Shown here one piece after another: positions 1-7,889 of a DNA stretch of 11,682 nucleotides. A model generated the notes under the pieces. That model was not told the origin of the DNA and searched no databases. It worked only from the letters and a program-made list of their open reading frames with translations. This DNA is from Actinomycetes bacterium (GTDB lineage Bacteria; Actinomycetota; Actinomycetes; Actinomycetales; Microbacteriaceae): NCBI GenBank assembly GCA_023421635.1, contig JAEZSU010000115.1, positions 1 through 11,682 on the forward strand, read 5' to 3'. The position numbers were made by a program, and so were the translations under genes. Position 1 is the first letter of the stretch, and every line of letters starts with the position of its first letter.

Positions 1-1
1 G

Positions 2-715
2 GTAGGGCTCGGCGGCGTGCAGGGGGCCCTCTTCGCATCCGGCTTCCGCGGGCAGCAACGACTCGACTTCCTCGGCGTCGCCATCATCGGCATCGTCATG
101 GGCATGGGCGGCGGCCTCATCCGCGACCTGCTGCTGGCGCAGCGCCCCGTCACCCTGCAGGACAACTGGTACCTCGTCACCGCGACCGGCGCCGCGCTCG
201 TGGGGATGCTCCTCGCCGGGGTCTTCCAGCGACTGAACGCGGTGATCGTCGGCCTCGATGCACTCGTGATCGGCCTGTTCGGAGCCTTCGGCACGAGCAA
301 GGCGCTCGCGCTGGGACTGCCGATCGTCCCCGCGATCTTCGTGGGGGTGTGCTCCGCGGTCGGCGGCGGCATCCTCCGCGACATGTTCATGGGGCTCCCG
401 GTCGCGATCATGCACGTGGGGTCGCTCTATGCCGTCGCCGCGGGCGCCGGCTGCGCGGTGCTCGCGGTGCTGGACCTCGCCGGCACGCCCATCGCGTGGG
501 CGGCGACCGCGGGCATCGCGGTCACCACGGTCATCCGCATCCTCGCCGTGATCTTCGACGTCTCGCTGCCGGAGCAACGGATGCTGTACCGGCGCAAGGT
601 CGCCGTCGAGACGGCCGCCATCCCGGTGGTGCGTCCGCCCCGGCGGCCCCGCCGCATCCGCTCGACGCACTCCCCTGACGCCGAAACGGGTACTGGGCCC
701 CGAGACCAGGGGTGA
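2..715 (+). CDS. TRIC-family (UPF0126) cation channel-like membrane protein, 5' truncated by the window edge
   Basis: Polytopic membrane protein of the trimeric intracellular cation channel/UPF0126 (YadS) family; prokaryotic members are reported as monovalent-cation channels. Two pseudo-symmetric halves are visible, each carrying a GGGxxRD signature: GGGLIRD (about 35 residues into the visible part) and GGGILRD (about 85 residues later). Five to six hydrophobic helices can be seen, followed by a Pro/Arg-rich, probably cytoplasmic tail of about 45 residues. The frame is open to the first base, and the residues before the GTG at 17 (VGLGG) look like the family's first membrane helix, so the real start lies upstream and GTG-17 is internal. 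The stop codon (713-715) lies in the loop of a strong hairpin, so the last codons are part of the terminator. It converges on leuA. The family assignment is secure; ion specificity cannot be read from sequence. Confidence 0.85.
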   Translation, partial: VGLGGVQGALFASGFRGQQRLDFLGVAIIGIVMGMGGGLIRDLLLAQRPVTLQDNWYLVTATGAALVGMLLAGVFQRLNAVIVGLDALVIGLFGAFGTSKALALGLPIVPAIFVGVCSAVGGGILRDMFMGLPVAIMHVGSLYAVAAGAGCAVLAVLDLAGTPIAWAATAGIAVTTVIRILAVIFDVSLPEQRMLYRRKVAVETAAIPVVRPPRRPRRIRSTHSPDAETGTGPRDQG

Positions 716-741
716 ATCCCAGGGTCTCGGGGCCCAGTACC
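689..741. terminator. 19-bp perfect inverted repeat, probable bidirectional transcription terminator
   Basis: The arms GGTACTGGGCCCCGAGACC (689-707) and its exact reverse complement (723-741) enclose 15 nt. Inside that loop GGG/CCC can pair again around TGAAT. The TRIC gene stop codon (713-715) is in the loop, so the left arm encodes the last residues of that protein. Neither strand has a clear T-tract, as is common in high-GC Actinobacteria. Position between two convergent genes and stem strength support termination in both directions; efficiency is inferred. Confidence 0.75.
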
Positions 742-744
742 GAT

Positions 745-766
745 CTCGCGGTCAGTGGACCGCGAG
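745..766. terminator. 9-bp hairpin just downstream of leuA
   Basis: CTCGCGGTC (745-753) and GACCGCGAG (758-766) form a perfect 9-bp stem with a 4-nt loop. On the minus strand it begins 4 nt after the leuA stop codon. On the plus strand it is a second stem 3 nt after the larger hairpin. There is no T-run. It most likely acts as the leuA terminator and 3'-end stabiliser, in tandem with the larger repeat. Confidence 0.6.
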
Positions 767-770
767 GGGG

Positions 771-2620
<1,850 letters not shown>

Positions 2621-2651
2621 TAAGAAGGAGCTGGCCGAAGCGCATGCCCCC

Positions 2652-2679
2652 AGGCTACACCCGACCCCGCGTGCGACAC
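2652..2679 (-). promoter_or_regulatory. candidate promoter for the leuA leader transcript (leaderless start)
   Basis: A -10 box TAGCCT (2657-2652, TANNNT type) ends 6 nt before the A of the leader-peptide ATG, so transcription likely begins at or next to that A. GTGTCG (2679-2674) is a poor -35 match (three of six positions) with a 16-nt spacer. The -10 position relative to the ATG is the main support. Confidence 0.5.
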
Positions 2680-2686
2680 GACGCAT

Positions 2687-2700
2687 CCGCGAGCGCGCGG
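2687..2700 (-). terminator. small hairpin after era (weak candidate)
   Basis: CCGCG, a 4-nt loop and CGCGG form a 5-bp GC stem starting 2 nt after the era stop codon, with no T-run. It may mark the end of the hrcA-era operon before the leuA promoter, but stems this short occur by chance in such GC-rich DNA. Confidence 0.25.
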
Positions 2701-2702
2701 TC

Positions 2703-3617
2703 TCAGAAGCCGAGTCGGCCCAGCTGCTTCGGGTCGCGCTGCCACTCCTTGGCGATGCGCACGTGGAGCTTCAGGAACACGCGGGTGCCGATGAGCGGCT
2801 CCAGCTGCGCGCGCGCCGCCGTGCCCACCTCGCGCAGCCGCGAACCGCGGTGCCCGATGATGATGCCCTTCTGACTGTCCCGCTCGACCACGATGTTCGC
2901 GTGGATGTCGGTGAGCTCGCCGTCCTCGCGGGTCGAGATGTCCTCGACAGTGACCGCGATCGAGTGCGGCAGCTCGTCCCGGACACCTTCCAGCGCGGCC
3001 TCGCGGATGATCTCCGCGATGCGGTCCTCGAGCGCCTCGTCGGTGACGACGCCCTCTTCGTACAGGGCCGGACCGGGCGGCATGAGGGCGAGCAGTTCAT
3101 CGGCGAGCACGTCGAGCTGGTCGTTCGTGAGCGCCGAGATCGGGATCACGGCCTCCCAGTCCTCGCGCAGCGCGTCGACCTCGATGAGGCGCTCGGTGAT
3201 CTGATCGCGCGCGCCCGCATCGGTCTTGGTCACGATCGCGACCTTCTTCGCCCGCGGGTAGCGCGACAGCGACTCGGTGATCCGCCGGTCGCCGGGCCCC
3301 ACCTTCTCGGTCGCCGGCACGCAGAACGCGATGACGTCCACGTCGCCGAGCACCTGTTCGACGAGATCGTTCAGCCGCTCCCCGAGGAGCGTCCTCGGAC
3401 GGTGGACGCCTGGGGTGTCGACGATCACGAGCTGGCCGCCCGGGCGGTTGACGATGCCGCGGATCGCACGACGGGTGGTCTGCGGCTTGTCGCTCGTGAT
3501 GGCGACCTTCTCGCCCACGAGCGCGTTGGTGAGAGTCGACTTTCCGACGTTGGGGCGTCCGACGAAGGTGACGAAGCCCGAACGCTTCTGCGCGTCGGTG
3601 TCCAGCTGTCCGGTCAA
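2703..3617 (-). CDS. era: GTPase Era, 16S rRNA/30S maturation factor
   Basis: Essential GTPase that binds the 3' end of 16S rRNA and assists 30S assembly; cytoplasmic and partly membrane-associated. The protein has 304 aa, normal for the family. G1 is GRPNVGKST (20-28), the G2 region follows in QTTRR, G3 is DTPG (67-70), and G4 reads TKTD (130-133) instead of NKxD, a variant I recall from other actinobacterial Era proteins. The C-terminal KH domain includes GIIIGHRGSRLREVG (251-265) and the terminal EWQRDPKQLG. The start is TTG at 3617: the frame stays open upstream, but that sequence lies inside the hydrolase gene and reads as non-protein-like, and no ATG or GTG lies between it and the G1 loop. 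TTGA gives a 4-nt overlap with the upstream stop. The SD is weak, so translation is probably coupled to the preceding gene. Confidence 0.95.
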   Translation of the reverse strand: MTGQLDTDAQKRSGFVTFVGRPNVGKSTLTNALVGEKVAITSDKPQTTRRAIRGIVNRPGGQLVIVDTPGVHRPRTLLGERLNDLVEQVLGDVDVIAFCVPATEKVGPGDRRITESLSRYPRAKKVAIVTKTDAGARDQITERLIEVDALREDWEAVIPISALTNDQLDVLADELLALMPPGPALYEEGVVTDEALEDRIAEIIREAALEGVRDELPHSIAVTVEDISTREDGELTDIHANIVVERDSQKGIIIGHRGSRLREVGTAARAQLEPLIGTRVFLKLHVRIAKEWQRDPKQLGRLGF

Positions 3618-4588
3618 GGTTGCATGCGAATCTGTTGGCCTTTGATCAGGGGGTAATCGACAAGTGTAGTTCCATCGAGATCGGTCGCATGCATGTCGAC
3701 GCCGGTGATCTGGCTGTTCTCGTAGGTCGTGTAGTAGTAGATGCCGCGGTCGGTGTTGCAGCAGGACGAATAGATCGTGATCTCGTAGGTGTCCGGCGCG
3801 AGACGCACGCATCCCCGCTGCTGCGCGACCGAGCCGAGGATCTGGAAGAACTGGCTGACGGACTCCGACTCCGAGTCCCCCGAGACCGAGTTGAGCTTGG
3901 TGAACGCCGCCTTCACGAAGCGGGAGGACGAGGAGAGGTCTCCCGGGAGCCCGATCGCACCCATGCCCCGGCTGTACACGTCGAACGGCACCTTGTCGGA
4001 GAACGTGGCCTGGGGCGGGTCGACCGACAGGTGCATGAAGTCGTTCAGGTGGAACATCTGCTTGTCGAACGTGGGGTTGTTCGTGAGCACGCCCACCGGG
4101 TTGTCGTAGACGCGCAGCCCCTCCTTCACCGACTCGACGGTGATCGAGGCGTCACGGTCGGAGATGATCCAGTGCAGCGGGGACAGCGGGAACTGCTCGC
4201 TGAAGTCGATCGCGACGAGGTTGAGGTCGACGAGCGCGCCCTTGACCTCCTCGACGGTCGTGAACTGTCCCAGCACCCACGGGATGAACTCGAACGGCGT
4301 GACGTCGACCTTGTCCTCGGTCTGCGGCTTGTAGTCCGCGTTGTCCGGGAAGTTCAGCCCCGCCATGCTGAGGCCCTTCTCGTTGGTCGCGTCGTAGTAC
4401 AGCGGGTAGCCGTCGGCGATCATGGCCATGCCGATGATGGCGTGGTGCGTGTTCATCGTGGGGCGACGTCTGAACTCGAACGGGAAGTTCCGCGGGGTGA
4501 TCGTGACGGTCTCGTGGTACGAGTACTCGAGATCGAGGTTGCGCCCGAAGTAGTGGTCCTTGGTGGTGTAGTTGGCACCGGTGCACAT
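3614..4588 (-). CDS. choloylglycine hydrolase / bile salt hydrolase-like linear amide C-N hydrolase
   Basis: Ntn-hydrolase of the cholylglycine hydrolase/penicillin V acylase family (324 aa), which cleaves linear amides such as conjugated bile salts, penicillin V or N-acyl homoserine lactones. The nucleophile Cys2 directly follows Met1, so the start is fixed; a good SD (GGGAGG, 5 nt spacer) precedes it. Other active-site positions are present: Arg16, Asp19, Asn79 (AGLNFP; penicillin acylases usually have Tyr here), Asn170 (GVLTNNP) and Arg223 (SSSRF). The C-terminal GIYYYTTYENSQI block resembles gut bacterial bile salt hydrolases, as I recall the Clostridium perfringens enzyme. There is no signal peptide, so it is intracellular. 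It sits 36 bp after corC and overlaps era by 4 nt. Its last part is AT-richer (55% GC by my count over 3661-3780, against 68% in a 60-bp sample of era). It is unrelated to its neighbours and may be a transferred insertion. The exact substrate is unknown. Confidence 0.93.
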   Translation of the reverse strand: MCTGANYTTKDHYFGRNLDLEYSYHETVTITPRNFPFEFRRRPTMNTHHAIIGMAMIADGYPLYYDATNEKGLSMAGLNFPDNADYKPQTEDKVDVTPFEFIPWVLGQFTTVEEVKGALVDLNLVAIDFSEQFPLSPLHWIISDRDASITVESVKEGLRVYDNPVGVLTNNPTFDKQMFHLNDFMHLSVDPPQATFSDKVPFDVYSRGMGAIGLPGDLSSSSRFVKAAFTKLNSVSGDSESESVSQFFQILGSVAQQRGCVRLAPDTYEITIYSSCCNTDRGIYYYTTYENSQITGVDMHATDLDGTTLVDYPLIKGQQIRMQP

Positions 4589-4624
4589 GATGGCCTCCCG
4601 TTGATCCGGCTGAGGCGGCCCACG

Positions 4625-5962
4625 CTAACCCTCTTCGGTGCGTTCCTGACTCCCCTTGCGCTGCACCCGGATTTCCCCCGTGCGCGGCGTGCTGCGTTCG
4701 CCGTCGGGTGCCGGCGCGCGCTCCACGAAGACGGTGGCGAGGCCTCTCCCGCGGCCGCGCGAGGTGGCGCCGGTGAGGGAGAGCCCGTCGTACTCGACCG
4801 CGTCGCCCGGCTGCGGCACCCGCCCGAGCACCTTCCCGAGCACACCGCCGATCGAGTCGACCTCCTCGTCCTCGAGTTCCAGCCCGAAGAGGTCGCCGAC
4901 CTCGTCGAGACCCAGCCGGGCGCTCACGCGGTAGCGGCCCGGTTCGAGCTCGACGACCTCGTTGGCCTTGGTGTCGTACTCGTCCGAGATGTCGCCCACG
5001 AGCTCTTCGAGGAGGTCCTCCAAGGTGACGAGGCCGGCGATCCCGCCGTATTCGTCGACCACCATGCAGACGTGGACGGCGTCGCGCTTCATCTGCTGCA
5101 GCAGCGTCTCCGCGCGCATGGACTCCGGGACGAACGCGGCCGGCCGGGCGAGCCGCGCCGCGGGCAGATGCGCCCAGGCGGCCTCGTTCCGGAAGGCGAA
5201 CTGCACCAGGTCCTTCAGGTACAGGATGCCCTCGACCTCCTCGCCGTCTTCGGACATCAGCGGCATCCGCGACACGCCCTTGTCGAGGAAGAGGCTCAGC
5301 GTGTCGCGTGCGGTCGTCCCCGAGCTCACGACGACCATGTCGGTGCGCGGGATCATGACCTGCCGGACGTAGGCGTCGGTGAACTCGAACACCGAGTGGA
5401 TGAGTTCGCGGTCGTCCTCCTCGATGAGATCCTGCATCGCGGCCTCGTCGAGCATGCTGAGCAGCTGCTCCTCGGTGTCGAACGAAGATGCACGGGCGCC
5501 GCCGGGGGTCACCCGGCTGCTGAGTGCGACCAGGCCGTGCGCGAGGGGGCCGAGCAGCACCCGCACGCCGCGGACGATCCGCGCCGACCAGCGCAGCAGC
5601 CCCTGGGCGTTGCGACGGCCGAAGGCACGGGGGCTCGCCCCGACCGCGACGAACGACACGCCCGTCATGAGCACGACGGCGACCAGCAGCGCCCACCAGA
5701 TGCTGTCGAACAGCAGCATGAACGCGGCGGTCGTGAGCACGGCTGCGCCGGTCTCGGCGAGCACCCGGATGAACACGACCGCGTTCGCGTGCGCGTCGGG
5801 ATCCGCGGCGATCCGCCGGAGCGCAGTCGCGTTCCGCCCGCCCTCGGCGAGGTCGGCGAGGTCCTGCCGCGAGGTGACGCCCAGGGCGGCATCGATGGCC
5901 GCCATCAACCCGCCGAACGCGACGAGCAGCGCCGCCGCCAGCAGCAGGAGGAGGGCGATCAT
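4625..5962 (-). CDS. CNNM/CorC-type hemolysin-family transporter with CBS domains
   Basis: Membrane protein of the HlyC/CorC (CNNM, YbeX/YfjD-like) family, linked to Mg2+/Co2+ homeostasis; E. coli YbeX has also been tied to ribosome function. The protein has 445 aa. A reduced DUF21/CNNM membrane part has hydrophobic segments at about 1-28, 60-85 and 88-108. A linker precedes the CBS pair (about 202-258 and 265-325, with QVMIPRTDM and VDEYGGIAGLVTLEDLLEELVG), followed by the CorC_HlyC domain (about 335-415) and a charged tail. Start ATG at 5962 forms ATGA with the ybeY stop (4-nt overlap); longer upstream reading lies inside ybeY and is not protein-like. The phoH-ybeY-corC order mirrors E. coli ybeZYX. 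Despite the name, hemolysis is not implied. Confidence 0.92.
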   Translation of the reverse strand: MIALLLLLAAALLVAFGGLMAAIDAALGVTSRQDLADLAEGGRNATALRRIAADPDAHANAVVFIRVLAETGAAVLTTAAFMLLFDSIWWALLVAVVLMTGVSFVAVGASPRAFGRRNAQGLLRWSARIVRGVRVLLGPLAHGLVALSSRVTPGGARASSFDTEEQLLSMLDEAAMQDLIEEDDRELIHSVFEFTDAYVRQVMIPRTDMVVVSSGTTARDTLSLFLDKGVSRMPLMSEDGEEVEGILYLKDLVQFAFRNEAAWAHLPAARLARPAAFVPESMRAETLLQQMKRDAVHVCMVVDEYGGIAGLVTLEDLLEELVGDISDEYDTKANEVVELEPGRYRVSARLGLDEVGDLFGLELEDEEVDSIGGVLGKVLGRVPQPGDAVEYDGLSLTGATSRGRGRGLATVFVERAPAPDGERSTPRTGEIRVQRKGSQERTEEG

Positions 5963-6432
5963 CGCGTGCGGCGCCGTTCGGACAGCGTGAACGACACGAT
6001 GAGGTCGCGCTGCAGCCCGAACATCTCCTTGGCATCCTCGGGCTCGGCGTGATCGAACCCGAGCAGGTGCAGCAGGCCGTGCGTGGTGAGCATGACCAGT
6101 TCGTCGATCATCGGATGCGGCGGGCTGGCCTGGGCGGCCTGCACCTGCGCCACCTGCGGGCACAGCACGATGTCGCCCAGCAGCCCGGGCGGGGTGGGCG
6201 ACTCGTCGGTGCCGGGGCGCAGCTCGTCCATGGGGAAGCTCAGTACATCGGTGGGGCCGGGCTCGTCCATCCACTGGACGTGGAGCGCCTCCATCGCGCC
6301 CTCGTCCACGAGGAGGATCGCGACGTCCGCATCCGGGCTCACGTGGAGCTCGCGCAGGTTGCTCTCCATCAGGCGCAGGATGACGGTCTCGTCGACCTCG
6401 ACGCCGGACTCGTTGGTGATCTCGATGGTCAT
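5959..6432 (-). CDS. ybeY: endoribonuclease YbeY (rRNA maturation factor)
   Basis: Zinc-dependent endoribonuclease/rRNA maturation factor involved in 16S rRNA 3'-end processing and 70S quality control; cytoplasmic. The protein has 157 aa, the usual length. The metal site HGLLHLLGFDH gives the three ligands His118, His122 and His128; PTDVLSFPMDE (60-70) is the second family block. Where E. coli has the conserved Arg ahead of the PTDVLSFP block, this protein reads WMDEPG, which I believe is usual for actinobacteria. ATGA overlaps at both ends (phoH stop with the ybeY start, ybeY stop with the corC start) indicate tight translational coupling. Functional partners nearby are PhoH/YbeZ and Era, both reported to act with YbeY. 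Confidence 0.95.
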   Translation of the reverse strand: MTIEITNESGVEVDETVILRLMESNLRELHVSPDADVAILLVDEGAMEALHVQWMDEPGPTDVLSFPMDELRPGTDESPTPPGLLGDIVLCPQVAQVQAAQASPPHPMIDELVMLTTHGLLHLLGFDHAEPEDAKEMFGLQRDLIVSFTLSERRRTR

Positions 6433-7508
6433 GGGCGTCCTCGTCTGGTCTGTCGGTCGCGGGCGCCGCGTCGCTCCGCCCGGTTCGCGAACTCCGCGGC
6501 CTCGTCGCGTTCGCGACGCCCGGCCAGCCGCTGCTCGTCGTACTCGCTGTAGGCGTCGACGATGCGTCCGACGAGGGTGTGGCGCACCACGTCGTCGCTC
6601 GTGAGCCGGGAGAAGTGGATGTCGTCGATGTCCTTCAGGACCCGGGTCACCAGGCGCAGCCCCGAGGAGCCCTGCGGCAGGTCGACCTGGGTGATGTCGC
6701 CGGTGATCACCATCTTCGTGCCGAAGCCGAGTCGGGTGAGGAACATCTTCATCTGTTCCGGCGTGGTGTTCTGCGCCTCGTCCAGCACCACGAAGGAGTC
6801 GTTGAGCGTGCGTCCGCGCATGTACGCGAGCGGCGCGACCTCGATCGTGCCGGTCGCCATGAGCTTCGGGACGAGCTCCGGGTCGAGCATCTCGTTCAAC
6901 GCGTCGTACAGCGGGCGCAGGTACGGGTCGATCTTGTCGGTGAGGCTGCCCGGCAGGAACCCGAGTCGCTCGCCCGCCTCGATCGCCGGGCGGCTGAGGA
7001 TGATGCGACTCACCTCCTTGCGCTGGAGCGCCTGCACGGCCTTCGCCATGGCAAGGTAGGTCTTGCCGGTCCCGGCCGGGCCGATGCCGAACACGATCGT
7101 GTTGTCGTCGATCGCATCGACGTACTCGCGCTGCCCCAGCGTCTTCGGCCGGATGACCCGGCCGCGCGAGGACAGGATGGGCTCGCTCAGCACCTCCGAC
7201 GGGCGGGAGCCGCCGTGCTCGAGGATCCGCTGCGAGCTGCGCACCTCGCCCGGGCCGAGGTCGACACCGGTGCGGGTCATCTCGAGCATCTCGGCGACGA
7301 GCCGGCGCGCGGCTGCGACGGGCTCGGGCGGGCCGCTCAGGGTGATCTCGTTGCCGCGGACGAGCACGTCCACGTCGGGGTGCTCGCGTTCGACGACGCG
7401 CAGCAGCCGGTCCTCCGGACCGAGCAGCCGGACCATCGCGATCCCGTCGGCGAACAGCCGCTCGACGACCGTCTCACCCTCGCCGCCCTCGTGCGGGGCG
7501 TCAGTCAC
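6429..7508 (-). CDS. PhoH family ATPase (YbeZ-like)
   Basis: P-loop NTPase of the PhoH/YbeZ family, a predicted RNA-associated ATPase or helicase-like partner of YbeY; cytoplasmic. The protein has 359 aa. The N-terminal 100 residues form a KH-like region (LLRVVEREHPDVDVLVRGNEI). The PhoH domain has Walker A GPAGTGKT (143-150), SRPAIEAGERLGFLPG (172-187), Walker B VVLDEAQN (240-247) and a TGD sensor motif (269-271). A basic tail rich in Arg ends the protein. The start is GTG at 7508, inside the end of the HIT gene, giving an 8-nt overlap. The name PhoH comes from the E. coli phosphate regulon; here the operon context points to rRNA work rather than phosphate starvation. Confidence 0.93.
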   Translation of the reverse strand: MTDAPHEGGEGETVVERLFADGIAMVRLLGPEDRLLRVVEREHPDVDVLVRGNEITLSGPPEPVAAARRLVAEMLEMTRTGVDLGPGEVRSSQRILEHGGSRPSEVLSEPILSSRGRVIRPKTLGQREYVDAIDDNTIVFGIGPAGTGKTYLAMAKAVQALQRKEVSRIILSRPAIEAGERLGFLPGSLTDKIDPYLRPLYDALNEMLDPELVPKLMATGTIEVAPLAYMRGRTLNDSFVVLDEAQNTTPEQMKMFLTRLGFGTKMVITGDITQVDLPQGSSGLRLVTRVLKDIDDIHFSRLTSDDVVRHTLVGRIVDAYSEYDEQRLAGRRERDEAAEFANRAERRGARDRQTRRGRP

Positions 7509-7848
7509 CGAGGCTCTCCTCGTCCAGTCCCCCGGCGAGCACGTGTGCGTGCACGTGGAACACGGTCTGCCCGGCGCTCGCGCCGCGGTTGAACACGAGT
7601 CGGAAGTCGCCGTCGGCGTGCTCCGCGGCGAGCTGCGCCGCGAGGTCGACCATCTCCGCCAGCAGCGTCGGGTCGCCGGCGGCGAGTTCGACGACGTCGT
7701 GGTACTGCTCGGTCTTGGGGATCACCAGCAGGTGCACCGGCGCCTTGGGTGCGATGTCGCGGATCGCGAACACCCGCTCGGTCTGGGCGACGATCTCCGA
7801 GGGGATCTCGCCCTGCAGGATGCGGGTGAAGACGGACGGTTCGCTCAT
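7501..7848 (-). CDS. HIT family protein (HINT-like nucleotide hydrolase)
   Basis: Small histidine-triad protein of 115 aa, probably a purine nucleoside phosphoramidase or other nucleotidyl hydrolase of the HINT branch; cytoplasmic. The triad HVHAHV gives His98, His100 and His102. FTRILQGEIPSEIV at the N-terminus and APVHLLVIPK (36-45) are typical of HINT proteins. ATG at 7848 follows a G-rich SD (GGGGGA). A longer reading upstream continues through rsmE in another frame and is discarded. It lies 41 nt after rsmE and overlaps phoH by 8 nt. Its physiological substrate cannot be inferred. Confidence 0.93.
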   Translation of the reverse strand: MSEPSVFTRILQGEIPSEIVAQTERVFAIRDIAPKAPVHLLVIPKTEQYHDVVELAAGDPTLLAEMVDLAAQLAAEHADGDFRLVFNRGASAGQTVFHVHAHVLAGGLDEESLGD

Positions 7849-7869
7849 GTCCCCCAGTCTATCGGCGGC

Positions 7870-7889
7870 ACCCCGCGCCGCGGCGGGGT
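7870..7889 (-). other. intercistronic hairpin between rsmE and the HIT gene
   Basis: ACCCCGC (7889-7883 on the minus strand) pairs with GCGGGGT (7876-7870) across a 6-nt loop, directly after the rsmE stop codon. There is no T-run, so it is unlikely to be a full terminator. It could slow RNA decay or mark a processing point in the operon transcript. The stem is short for such GC-rich DNA, so chance is possible. Confidence 0.35.

Noticed and set aside
17..715. GTG at 17 as the true start of the TRIC-family gene
   Set aside because: The frame is open to the window edge, and the preceding residues continue the first hydrophobic helix expected for the family.
2703..3812. Longer era reading frame starting inside the hydrolase gene (369 aa)
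   Set aside because: The first 65 residues are not Era-like, and the overlapped hydrolase frame is clearly coding to 3614. TTG at 3617 fits the family length.
3614..4588. Insertion-sequence or integron remnants flanking the hydrolase gene
   Set aside because: I looked for inverted repeats, direct repeats or transposase fragments at both gene borders and saw none, so the mode of any insertion is unknown.
3620..6052. 810-codon open frame on the plus strand
   Set aside because: It is exactly antisense to the hydrolase and corC genes, its translation is a low-complexity mix of Arg, Val, His, Asp and Leu, and it has no recognisable domain. Such shadows are usual opposite GC-rich genes.
4625..6274. 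Longer corC frame (549 aa) starting inside ybeY
   Set aside because: The added residues are a shadow of ybeY; the ATGA overlap at 5962 followed by a membrane segment is the natural start.
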